The position numbers and the translations under genes are program-made. From positions 1-42,233 of the forward strand of contig NZ_QFNM01000026.1 in the NCBI RefSeq assembly GCF_003248455.1: DNA of 42,233 nt. Direction: 5' to 3'. The notes under the pieces were generated by a model. The model worked only from the letters and a program-made list of their open reading frames with translations. It did no database searches and was not told where the DNA came from. Numbering within the stretch: the first letter of the stretch is position 1; each line of letters starts with the position of its first letter. Below, piece after piece: positions 33,380 to 40,533 of this stretch. The DNA comes from Brevundimonas sp. GTDB taxonomy: Bacteria > Pseudomonadota > Alphaproteobacteria > Caulobacterales > Caulobacteraceae.

Positions 33380-35263
33380 CTAACCCTTTGACCTGCCCTT
33401 GAAGCCGTCCTTCTTGAAGCCGGGCTTGGCCTTGAACGGCTTCTTGGCGAAGGGTTTGTCGCCCGCCGGCTTGCCGCCGTCGGCTTTCGGCGCCCAGGGC
33501 TTCTTCTTGAACGGCGGGCGGGCGTCGCCCTCGCCGCCGTCGGCGCGCTTGTAGGGGGTCTTCTTGAACGGGCGGTCGCCGTCCTCGCGCGGCTTGCCGG
33601 CGAAGCGGCTGGCCTTCATCGAACCGGGCGTCGGCGCTTCCGACGGCGTGATCTTCACCTCGTCCTTGGAGGCGGCGACGGCTTCGCGGAAGGCCTTCTC
33701 GTGGGTCTTGGCGACCTCGAACCGGGTCTCTTCGGGGAAGGTGCGGATGGCGCCGATCTGGGGCTTGGAGATGCCGCCGATGCGGCAGATCAGCGGGATC
33801 AGCCATTTGGGGTCGGCGTTCTTGTTGCGGCCCACATCCAGACGGAACCAGACCACGTCGTCGGCGCCCAGGCGCTCGCCCGGCCAGGGCTGGGCGGCCG
33901 TACCGTCGTCGTTGCGTACGGTGCGCTCGCGCTTGGCGGGACCGCGATCCGAACCGGGATCGGACAGTTCTTCCGGCGCCGGCTGTTCCTTGCGCAGCAG
34001 ACGCACCAGGGCGGCGGCGATCTCGTCGGGCGTGCGCTCGGCGATCATCCGCCTGGCCACGATCATGTCCTCGTCGGACACCTCGGCCTCGAAGTGCGAG
34101 GGCGACAGCAGCCGATCCTCGTCGGCCTTCCTGATCTCGTCGAAGGTCGGGGCGCCGGACCAGACGGCCTCGATCCCGGCCTCGTCCATCAGCCGCTCGG
34201 CCTTGCGGCGGCGCGAATGCGGGACCAGCATGACCGAGACGCCCTTCTTGCCCGCCCGCCCGGTGCGGCCCGAACGGTGCAGCAGGCCGGCGCGGTTCAT
34301 CGGCAGTTCGGCGTGGATGACCAGGCCCAGGTCCGGCAGGTCCAGGCCGCGCGCGGCGACGTCGGTGGCCACGCAGACGCGGGCGCGGCCGTCCCGCAGC
34401 GACTGAAGCGCGTCGGTGCGCTCGCGCTGGCCCATCTCGCCCGACAGGCTGACGGTCGAGAAGCCGCGCTCCAGCAGCGACGACTGCAGGTGACGCACGC
34501 TGTCGCGCGTCGAGCAGAAGACCATGGCGCGCGGCGCCTCGAACCAGCGCAGGGTGTTGACCACCGCATGTTCGATCTCGTTCGGGGCGATGCGATAGGC
34601 GCGGTATTCGATGTCGGCGTGCTGGCGCGACTTGTCGGTCGCGTCTATCCGCACCGCGTCCTTCTGATAGCGTTTGGCCAGGGTGGCGATGTCGCGCGCG
34701 ATGGTGGCCGAGAACAGCAGGGTGCGGCGGCTCTCCGGCGCCTGGTCCAGGATGTGTTCCAGGTCTTCGCGGAAGCCCATGTCCAGCATCTCGTCCGCCT
34801 CGTCGAGAACGGCGACCTTCAGTTCGGACAGGTCCAGGTTGCCCCGGTCGATATGGTCCTTCAGACGGCCCGGCGTGCCGACGACGATATGGACGCCGAA
34901 GCTCAGAGCGCGGGCCTCACGACGGGCGTCCATGCCGCCGACGCAGGTGGCGATCTTGGCGCCCGCGTCGGCGTACAGCCACTGCAGCTCGGCCGCGACC
35001 TGCATCGCCAGTTCGCGCGTGGGGGCGATCGCCAGGCAAAGCGGCGCGCCGCCGGGTCCGAAGATCGGCCTGTCGCCCAACAGGGTCGGCGCCGCCGCCA
35101 GACCGAAGGCCACCGTCTTGCCCGATCCGGTCTGGGCCGAGACCAGCAGGTCGCGCTCGGCGTGTTCGCCCTCCAGCACGGCGGCCTGGACCGGGGTCGG
35201 CTCGGCATAGCCCTTGTTGATCAGGGCGCGGTCGAGCGCGGGGTGGACGGCGGGAAAGGGCAT
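33380..35263 (-). CDS. DEAD-box RNA helicase, DeaD/DbpA-like
   Basis: A 627-residue helicase. Domain 1 has AQTGSGKT (43-50), PTRELA (81-86), the DEAD motif at 154-157 and SAT at 185-187; domain 2 has STRDSVRHLQ, VATDVAARGLDLP and HRSGRTGRAG. Next comes a DbpA-type RNA-binding domain at about 460-530 (WFRLDVGRNKNADPKWLIPL, ICRIGGIS). The last ~90 residues are a Lys/Pro/Phe repeat tail with many FKKxP and KPFxKKP units, probably for unspecific RNA contact. Such helicases remodel rRNA and mRNA, often at low temperature. ATG 35263 is used; TTG 35278 is the alternative. Confidence 0.94.
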   Translation of the reverse strand: MPFPAVHPALDRALINKGYAEPTPVQAAVLEGEHAERDLLVSAQTGSGKTVAFGLAAAPTLLGDRPIFGPGGAPLCLAIAPTRELAMQVAAELQWLYADAGAKIATCVGGMDARREARALSFGVHIVVGTPGRLKDHIDRGNLDLSELKVAVLDEADEMLDMGFREDLEHILDQAPESRRTLLFSATIARDIATLAKRYQKDAVRIDATDKSRQHADIEYRAYRIAPNEIEHAVVNTLRWFEAPRAMVFCSTRDSVRHLQSSLLERGFSTVSLSGEMGQRERTDALQSLRDGRARVCVATDVAARGLDLPDLGLVIHAELPMNRAGLLHRSGRTGRAGKKGVSVMLVPHSRRRKAERLMDEAGIEAVWSGAPTFDEIRKADEDRLLSPSHFEAEVSDEDMIVARRMIAERTPDEIAAALVRLLRKEQPAPEELSDPGSDRGPAKRERTVRNDDGTAAQPWPGERLGADDVVWFRLDVGRNKNADPKWLIPLICRIGGISKPQIGAIRTFPEETRFEVAKTHEKAFREAVAASKDEVKITPSEAPTPGSMKASRFAGKPREDGDRPFKKTPYKRADGGEGDARPPFKKKPWAPKADGGKPAGDKPFAKKPFKAKPGFKKDGFKGRSKG

Positions 35264-35288
35264 GGGAAACCTGGGCAAACGGACAAGG

Positions 35289-35337
35289 GCGGTCGCCGAA
35301 ACGACCGCGCCCGGCCGAGGTCAGACCTCAGGCCGGG
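35289..35337 (-). promoter_or_regulatory. Tandem hairpins in the DEAD-box helicase leader
   Basis: Two stems lie next to each other 26-74 bases before the helicase start: GCGGTCG/CGACCGC (35289-35308) and CCCGGCCGAGGT/ACCTC-GGCCGGG (35310-35337). A possible -10 (TATAGA on the minus strand near 35351) would make both part of the leader RNA. Structured leaders are common for RNA helicase genes and could allow control by temperature or by the helicase itself. Confidence 0.45.
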
Positions 35338-35480
35338 CGAATGGCGACGCTCTATACACGGATAAAGGCTGAAGCGGGGCGGAAAACGCCGTTCACCCTG
35401 TTCCTTCAGGCGATGTTGACCCGAAAGCCGCAGTTTCGACGACGGAACATCCCGGTTTCCGCCCCGCCCGGAGCCTGACC

Positions 35481-35690
35481 ATGCAAGTCCTGTCCATCGC
35501 CGCCGCCGGCATGATGAACGCCCAGGCCCGTTTCGAAGACAGCGCGCGCCGAACGGCCCAGGCGCCGCTCGACGCCCTGGCCGAGGAAACCGTCGAGCGG
35601 ATCGAAGCCAAGACCGCCTTCACCGCCAACGCCGCCGTCGCCCGAACCGCCGACGACATGACCGGAACCCTGCTGGACATTCTGGCCTGA
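35481..35690 (+). CDS. Very short flagellar rod/hook-like protein
   Basis: A 69-residue protein that joins the two ends of a flagellar rod protein. The N-terminal VLSIAAAGMMNAQARFEDSARR resembles the first helix of FlgB/FlgC/FlgG-type proteins, and the C-terminal KTAFTANAAVARTADDMTGTLLDIL resembles their last helix (the AYEAN..VI.TADEM pattern). All middle domains are absent. GGAG stands ahead of the ATG. It may polymerise with rod proteins, regulate them, or be a remnant; a complete frame with start and ribosome site speaks against simple decay. No other flagellar gene is near. Confidence 0.7.
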   Translation: MQVLSIAAAGMMNAQARFEDSARRTAQAPLDALAEETVERIEAKTAFTANAAVARTADDMTGTLLDILA

Positions 35691-35723
35691 TCGTCGACGT
35701 CTCGGGCGCCGGCCCGTTCGCCC

Positions 35724-36473
35724 TTACGTCTTGAAGGACAGGAAGCCGTCGTCCACGGCCACGGTCGATCCGTTGATGGCCGAGGCGGCGTCGGTGAACA
35801 GGAAGGCCACGACGCTGGCCACCTTTTCCGGCTGGATCAGCCTGTCATGCATGTGCTGGGCCGCCAGGGCGGCCTTGCCGGCCTGGTCGTCGCCAAGGAT
35901 CGGCGTATCGATGAAGCCGGGCGCGACCCCCACGACGCGGATGCCGTGTTCCGCCAGTTCCAGGGCGCCCGATCGCGACATCGACACCACGGCCGCCTTG
36001 GCCGCATTGTAGTTGAAACTGCCCCTGGCCGCGACCGAGCCGTAGATCGAGGCCGTGTTCACGAAGGTCCCCTTCGCGCCCAGCTCCACCATCTTCTTCG
36101 CCCCATAATACAGGCCGTAATAGACGCTGTGCTGGTCCACCTCGATCACCTTCAGGTATGAAGCGGGGTCCATTTCCAGGAACGGTTTCACCAGGCCGAT
36201 GCCGGCGTTGTTGAACATCCCGTTCAGGCCGCCCAGCTTTTCGACGGCGAAATCCACCAGCGCCTCGACCTCGTCGGCCTTGGACACGTCCACCTTGTAG
36301 CCGAACGCCCGCACGCCCAGCGCCTGGACCGCCTTGGCGACCTCTTCGGCGCCGTCCAGATTGAAGTCCGCGACGATCAGGTCTGCCCCCTGTCTGGCCA
36401 GGGCGAGACACGCCTCTCGGGCGATGCCGCTGGCGCCCCCGGTGACGATGATGACCTGGTTTTCGAGCGTCAT
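35724..36473 (-). CDS. Short-chain dehydrogenase/reductase
   Basis: A 249-residue classical SDR. The cofactor motif is TGGASGIAREA, a slight variant of TGxxxGxG with Ala for the last Gly; Asp36-type position DFNLD favours NAD(H). FNNAGIG and the catalytic Ser, Tyr, Lys in NTASIYGS and YNAAKAA are present. The substrate is unknown. ATG 36473 follows ACGGAG. It lies 94 bases downstream of an HxlR-type regulator in the same direction, so the two may be co-transcribed. Confidence 0.92.
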   Translation of the reverse strand: MTLENQVIIVTGGASGIAREACLALARQGADLIVADFNLDGAEEVAKAVQALGVRAFGYKVDVSKADEVEALVDFAVEKLGGLNGMFNNAGIGLVKPFLEMDPASYLKVIEVDQHSVYYGLYYGAKKMVELGAKGTFVNTASIYGSVAARGSFNYNAAKAAVVSMSRSGALELAEHGIRVVGVAPGFIDTPILGDDQAGKAALAAQHMHDRLIQPEKVASVVAFLFTDAASAINGSTVAVDDGFLSFKT

Positions 36474-36567
36474 GTCCAAACTCCGTTTTCGGTTCGCCTC
36501 AGGACTTGCATATGGGACGACGACGCGAAGACGGAACCCGCCGCGTCGAAAAGCCGAACACGTTCGG

Positions 36568-37251
36568 TCAGCCCGAGGCCTTCTCCGGCAAGTTGAAGAA
36601 ACCCACGAAACGGTCGAACACGGCCCGGTCGCCGATAAGGGTCATCGCCCCCTCGGCCTCGAAGGCGGCGGGGGGGACCTTGCCGTACACACAGGCGGCG
36701 GCCAGCGGCGGCTGGGTCGTCAGGACCACATCGGCGGCGTCAGCCGCATCGCGGCGGGTCGTGATCATTCCATTCTCGATACGCACGACAAACGCTTCCT
36801 CGCCGAAGACGAAACCCAGGCTCATCGTCGCATCCCCGGCCAGGACCGGGTCGAACATGGTCTCGAACGACATCATCAGGGAGACCGCGCTGATCGGCAG
36901 GGTCGGGTCGTGCAGGGGCGAGCGCGCCGCCCAGCGCCCCAGCACCATGAACATCGGCTTGATCTCATAGCCCCAGTCGGTCAGCTCATAGACCTGGACC
37001 GAGGCGGGCGGGGCCAGCCTGCGTCGCCGCAGCACGCCCGAGGCCTCCAGACCCTCCAGCCTCTGGGTCAGCACGTTCGCGGAAATGCCGTGCAGGTCCT
37101 TCTTCAGGTCCCCGAACCGGCGCGGCCCCATCATCAGTTCGCGCACCACCAGCAGCGCCCAGCGTTCTCCGATCAGATCCAGCCCGTGGGCCGCCCCGCA
37201 GGCGTCGTGATAGCGTCGGCCCGCCTTCACGGTTATTTTTTCTAACTTCAT
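36568..37251 (-). CDS. HxlR-family regulator with SCP2-like C-terminal domain
   Basis: A 227-residue protein. Residues 1-110 form an HxlR winged helix (YHDACGAAHGLDLIGERWALLVVRELMMGPRRF in two parts, and SANVLTQRLEGLEASGVL). Residues ~125-225 look like a sterol carrier (SCP2)-type fold as found in some HxlR proteins (MSLGFVFGEEAFVVRIENG). The second domain could bind a hydrophobic ligand. It is divergent from two VOC genes across a 58-base gap and probably controls them and the SDR gene; this is inference from layout. Confidence 0.88.
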   Translation of the reverse strand: MKLEKITVKAGRRYHDACGAAHGLDLIGERWALLVVRELMMGPRRFGDLKKDLHGISANVLTQRLEGLEASGVLRRRRLAPPASVQVYELTDWGYEIKPMFMVLGRWAARSPLHDPTLPISAVSLMMSFETMFDPVLAGDATMSLGFVFGEEAFVVRIENGMITTRRDAADAADVVLTTQPPLAAACVYGKVPPAAFEAEGAMTLIGDRAVFDRFVGFFNLPEKASG

Positions 37252-37309
37252 GGTTGCCTATAATAATGTCGAGGCGCAGGCTGCGCAAATAACAAGAAGA
37301 GGAAACGCC

Positions 37310-37726
37310 GTGCCCCAGCTGATCTTCATCAACCTGCCGGTCGCCGACCTGGCCCGGTCCATCGCCTTCTACGAAGCGGTCGGCGCGACCCGGAACCCCG
37401 TCTTCAGCGACGAGACCGCCGCCTGCATGGTGATCTCCGACGTGATTCACGTCATGCTGCTGACCCACGACAAGTGGCGCACCTTCACCGACCGCCAGAT
37501 CCCGGACGCCCAGGCCTCGGCCCAGGTCCTGCTGTGCCTGTCGCAAGACAGCCGACCGGCGGTGGATGCCGTGGTCGGCCGGGCCGAACGGGCCGGCGGC
37601 GCGCCCGACCCCACTCCGACCCAGGACCACGGCTTCATGTACGGCCGCAGCTACGCCGACCCGGACGGCCATATCTGGGAAGTCATGTGGATGGACCCCG
37701 CCGCCGTCGGCGGCGAACCGAAATGA
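37310..37726 (+). CDS. VOC-family protein (glyoxalase/bleomycin resistance-like)
   Basis: A 138-residue protein starting with GTG, preceded by AAGAAGAGGAA. The VOC pattern is IFINLPVADLARSIAFYEAVG and YADPDGHIWEVMWMDP; the metal ligands vary in this subfamily. No clear substrate. It begins a three-gene run (VOC, PhnB-like, DUF1428) that faces the HxlR regulator. Confidence 0.9.
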   Translation: MPQLIFINLPVADLARSIAFYEAVGATRNPVFSDETAACMVISDVIHVMLLTHDKWRTFTDRQIPDAQASAQVLLCLSQDSRPAVDAVVGRAERAGGAPDPTPTQDHGFMYGRSYADPDGHIWEVMWMDPAAVGGEPK

Positions 37727-38205
37727 CCGACAGGATCGTCCCCTGCCTGTGGTTCGATGGCGACGCCGAGGCGGCCGTCGGCTTCTATGTCTCGCTTCTG
37801 CCCGACAGCCGGATCACGGCCGTCAACCGCTCGCCCGTCGACACGCCTTCGGGCCCGGCGGGATCGGTCTTGACCGTCCAGTTCGTGCTGGCGGGACGGG
37901 ACTATCTGGCGCTGAACGGCGGCCCGGCCTTCAGCTTCGACGAGGCCGTCTCCTTCATGGTCATGACCGAGGACCAGGCCGAGACGGACCGGCTGTGGAA
38001 CGCCCTGACCGCCGACGGCGGCCGCGAAAGCGCCTGCGGCTGGCTGAAGGACCGCTGGGGCCTGTCGTGGCAGATCACGCCGCGACGCCTGATGGACCTG
38101 ATCACCGATCCCGATCCCGCGCGCGCCGGGGCCGCCATGACGGCCATGATGACCATGGGCAGGATCGACATCGCCGCGCTGGACCGCGCGGTCGCGGACC
38201 TTTGA
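37723..38205 (+). CDS. PhnB-like VOC protein
   Basis: A 160-residue member of the 3-demethylubiquinone-9 3-methyltransferase-like (PhnB) VOC group: IVPCLWFDGDAEAAVGFY, SVLTVQFVLAGRDYLALNGGP and the C-terminal CGWLKDRWGLSWQITPRRL. Its ATG overlaps the stop of the VOC gene (ATGA). The family name is historical; methyltransferase activity should not be assumed. Confidence 0.92.
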   Translation: MTDRIVPCLWFDGDAEAAVGFYVSLLPDSRITAVNRSPVDTPSGPAGSVLTVQFVLAGRDYLALNGGPAFSFDEAVSFMVMTEDQAETDRLWNALTADGGRESACGWLKDRWGLSWQITPRRLMDLITDPDPARAGAAMTAMMTMGRIDIAALDRAVADL

Positions 38206-38227
38206 AACCCCAAGACGGAGACGACCG

Positions 38228-38587
38228 ATGACCTATGTGACCGGCTTCCTGACCCCGGTGAAGACGGCGGACAAGGACCGCTATATCCGTTCCGCCGAAA
38301 AGGCCTGGCCCCTGTTCCAGAAATACGGCGCCCTGTCGCATGTGGAGACCTGGGGCGTGGATGTGCCCGACGGCAAGCTGACCAGCTTTCCCCTGGCGGT
38401 GAAGCTGGAACCGGGCGAGGTCGTGGTCTTCTCCTGGCTGACCTGGCCCGACCGCGCCACCGCCGACGCCTGCTGGTCGAAGATGGAGAACGACCCCGGC
38501 TTCGCCGACATGGACATGCCGTTCGACGGCAAGCGGATGATGTGGGGCGGCTTCGACGTCGTGTTCGACCCATCCGCCAAGGGCTGA
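38228..38587 (+). CDS. DUF1428-family protein
   Basis: A 119-residue protein of the DUF1428 (YbaA) family: MTYVTGFLTPV, SAEKAWPLFQKYGAL, VETWGVDVPDGKLTSF, VVFSWLTWPDR and PFDGKRMMWGGFDV. The fold is an alpha/beta dimeric barrel. ACGGAGACGACC stands just before the ATG. It lies 22 bases after the PhnB-like gene, so the three belong to one unit. PhnB, DUF1428 and HxlR genes are often neighbours; I recall no tested function. Confidence 0.92.
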   Translation: MTYVTGFLTPVKTADKDRYIRSAEKAWPLFQKYGALSHVETWGVDVPDGKLTSFPLAVKLEPGEVVVFSWLTWPDRATADACWSKMENDPGFADMDMPFDGKRMMWGGFDVVFDPSAKG

Positions 38588-38597
38588 CGCCCTGGGT

Positions 38598-38783
38598 TCG
38601 ACGTTCGTGATGACAGGCGTCTCGGCTCGTCATTCCGGGGCTGAGCGGAGCGAAGAACCCGGAACCCAGGGCCTCAGTCGCGCCGTTGAAAGCCTCCAAG
38701 GCCTGACGCCCGCCTCCTGGGTTCCGGGTTCGTCCTTCGGACGCCCCGGAATGACGTTCATGGGCTGAACGTCGATTGAACCT
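38598..38783 (+). repeat. ~185 bp intergenic repeat, copy A
   Basis: This sequence recurs, inverted, at 40345-40529 with high likeness over its whole length. Its own inner part is a long imperfect palindrome: the CATTCCGGGG... GAACCCGGAACCCAGG arm and the CCTGGGTTCCGGGTTC... CCCCGGAATG arm can pair. No coding frame is convincing. It resembles the intergenic mosaic repeats of Caulobacterales genomes. Confidence 0.85.
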
Positions 38784-39020
38784 AGCGACAGAACCGCCTG
38801 TCCGTCGCCTCCAGATGCAGGTGGTCGTGGTGCACGGCGTTGTAATCGGGGCTCAGCGTCTTGCCGAAGATGCGGCAGGCGTCGTCGCGGATTCGCCTCA
38901 GGAGCCTGGGAACGGGCGCTGATGCGGTTCGATCCGACGCCGTCGTTTACGTTGCGGCAGGCGTAGCCGCCCATGTGGTCGATCTGCACCACGTCGGAGC
39001 CCAGAATCTCACGCGCCGTC
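38782..39020 (-). pseudogene. Decayed copy of the extensin-like gene
   Basis: This segment matches the 3' third of the intact extensin-like gene at 39515-40270. From its stop (TAG at 38782) it retains LSPDYNAVHHDHLHLEATD and RFCR, and further upstream REILGSDVVQIDHMGGYACRNVND and SNRISARSQA. Between the two parts an inner deletion of roughly 35 codons with a frame change removes the region after HSQAAALDFAG. The zinc-ligand His of ISAHSQ is Arg here. The 5' two thirds are missing. It cannot give a working protein. Confidence 0.85.
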
Positions 39021-39028
39021 GGCGCGCC

Positions 39029-39478
39029 TCAGCGCCGCGCCGCCTTCAATGCCGAGAGCAGGGTCTTGCGGCGTTCCGCATGGGCCCGTTCCAGCGCGGC
39101 CTGCTCGTCCTGCAGGGCCTTCAGCCGGTCGGCGAGGGCCGCCTCCGCCTCGCCATGCTCGGCGTCCAGGGTCTCCAGTTCGGCCTCCAGCCGCGCGATC
39201 TTTTCACGCCGCGCCTTGGACGGACCGGCGGCCTTCTTCGGCCCGGCCGCCTTGCCGATCTCGCCGACATCGATGATCAGGCCGCGCTCGATCACCTCGC
39301 CCGGCGCCGCCAGGGCCGCTTCATAGTCGGGACCGCCGTCAAGTTCACTGGCCAGGCCGGTGGCGAACAGATCCTGGCGGGAGCCCCAGGCTTGGAGCGC
39401 CTTCGGTCGGGAGCTGGCGGCCACCGTGAAGGCGTGGAACCCGTCCGACCAGGTGAAGACCTTCAACCGTTTCGCCAC
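39029..39478 (-). CDS. Coiled-coil protein of unknown function
   Basis: A 149-residue protein starting with GTG behind GGAAGGAG. Residues 1-75 form a small domain (RLKVFTWSDGFHAFTVAASSRPKALQAWG), then a Lys/Ala-rich hinge and a coiled coil at about 90-145 (EKIARLEAELETLDAEHGEAEAALADRLKALQ). The same N-terminal pattern is, as I recall, common in Caulobacteraceae hypothetical proteins. It lies between the decayed and the intact extensin genes, with a 36-base gap to the latter in the same direction, so they may be co-transcribed. Confidence 0.78.
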   Translation of the reverse strand: MAKRLKVFTWSDGFHAFTVAASSRPKALQAWGSRQDLFATGLASELDGGPDYEAALAAPGEVIERGLIIDVGEIGKAAGPKKAAGPSKARREKIARLEAELETLDAEHGEAEAALADRLKALQDEQAALERAHAERRKTLLSALKAARR

Positions 39479-39514
39479 GCGCCGCTCCTTCCAGCGACCG
39501 ACTCTGGCCGCGCC

Positions 39515-40270
39515 TCAGCGGCAGAAACGCGTGTCGGTGGCCTCCAGATGCAGGTGGTCGTGGTGGACGGCGTTGTAATCGGGGCTCAGCGTCGTGCCGA
39601 AGATGCGGCAGGCGTCGTCGCGGATGCGCCTCAGGAACCGCGCCTCGGGCGTGTCGCCCGACCAGTCGCGCGTCACCGTGATGCGCCGCCCGTCGCGCAG
39701 CCGCACGCCGGCGAAGTCCAGGGCCGCCGCCTGGGAATGGGCGCTGATGCGGTTCGATCCGACGCCGTTGTTCACATTGCGGCAGGCGTAGGCCCCCATG
39801 TGATCGATCTGCACCACGTCGGAGCCCAGGATCTCGCGCGCCGCCGGCTCCAGCGACTGGCGCCGCCAGATGCTCAGCGCCAGGGCCGTCTGGCAGGTCA
39901 TCTCCACGTCGCCCGGCGCCATGCGCGCCACCGTTCCCAGGTCCGCGCCCAGCACGCCGCCCTGGCTCAGGCCGCAGGTCGCGGTGTTCCGGCGATCCGG
40001 CACGGGGCTGAACCGCACCCGCGCGGCGTTCAGTTCGGCCAGGCAGCGGCCCAGGTCGCGCGCCTCGCGCACCACCAGCGCCTGGGTGCCGCCGTCGATG
40101 GGGCGATCCACCAGCCCGCCCACCAGCGGCGCCTCGGGGCGCGACGGATAGGGCGAAGGCCGTAAGGGCTCGGGCGGTCGCCGCACGCAGCCGCTCAGGA
40201 TCAGGACGGCGACCAGGGCGACCGAGGCGACCGCACGGCCGAATCCACGCGGAGACAGGGGCGATGACAT
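39515..40270 (-). CDS. Extensin-like (Extensin_C) lipoprotein, M15-type fold
   Basis: A 251-residue lipoprotein: lipobox LILSGC (Cys28) then a Pro/Arg-rich spacer. The Extensin_C domain covers about 70-251 with GLSQGGVLGADLG, MTCQTALALS, CRNVNNGVGSNRISAHSQAAALDFAG and HHDHLHLE. The His/Asp and HLH pattern equals the zinc site of M15 peptidases (D-Ala-D-Ala type), so a cell-wall role is likely; activity was not shown to my knowledge. Cysteines near 75, 99, 125 and 162 may be paired. Confidence 0.9.
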   Translation of the reverse strand: MSSPLSPRGFGRAVASVALVAVLILSGCVRRPPEPLRPSPYPSRPEAPLVGGLVDRPIDGGTQALVVREARDLGRCLAELNAARVRFSPVPDRRNTATCGLSQGGVLGADLGTVARMAPGDVEMTCQTALALSIWRRQSLEPAAREILGSDVVQIDHMGAYACRNVNNGVGSNRISAHSQAAALDFAGVRLRDGRRITVTRDWSGDTPEARFLRRIRDDACRIFGTTLSPDYNAVHHDHLHLEATDTRFCR

Positions 40271-40282
40271 TTCGCCATCCTA

Positions 40283-40342
40283 GAGCCTGATCCGTTGAGA
40301 TGGAATCGCTACGCGATTTCATCGATGCGGTGAATCAGGCTC
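40283..40342. repeat. 60 bp imperfect palindrome
   Basis: GAGCCTGATCCGTTGAGATG at one end and its near complement ending in GAATCAGGCTC at the other enclose GGAATCGCTACGCGATTTC. The stem covers almost the whole element. It resembles short palindromic intergenic elements seen many times in alphaproteobacterial genomes. It lies 12 bases upstream of the extensin gene start and next to repeat copy B. Confidence 0.75.
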
Positions 40343-40344
40343 GA

Positions 40345-40529
40345 GGTTTAATCGACATTCAGCCCATAAACGTCATTCCGGGGCGTCCGCAGGACGAACC
40401 CGGAACCCAGGAGGCGGGCATCCGGCCTTGGAGGCGTTAGACAGCGCGACTGCAGCCCTGGGTTCCGGGTTCTTCGCTCTGCTCAGCCCCGGAATGACGC
40501 GCCGAGACGCCTGTCTTTACGAATGTCGA
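40345..40529 (-). repeat. ~185 bp intergenic repeat, copy B (inverted)
   Basis: The reverse complement of this stretch aligns with 38598-38783 over its whole length with scattered single-base changes. It lies between the extensin gene and the HTH gene. With copy A it brackets 1.56 kb holding the extensin remnant, the coiled-coil gene and the intact extensin gene. Confidence 0.85.
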
Positions 40530-40533
40530 TTGA

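Noticed and set aside
38588..39020. CRISPR-like repeat structure
   Set aside because: The repeats are a single inverted pair of ~185 bp and gene-derived sequence; there are no regularly spaced short repeats and no cas genes.
38861..40165. A 434-codon plus-strand frame over the extensin segment
   Set aside because: Antisense to the extensin gene, remnant and coiled-coil gene; repeated pieces in it only mirror the duplication.
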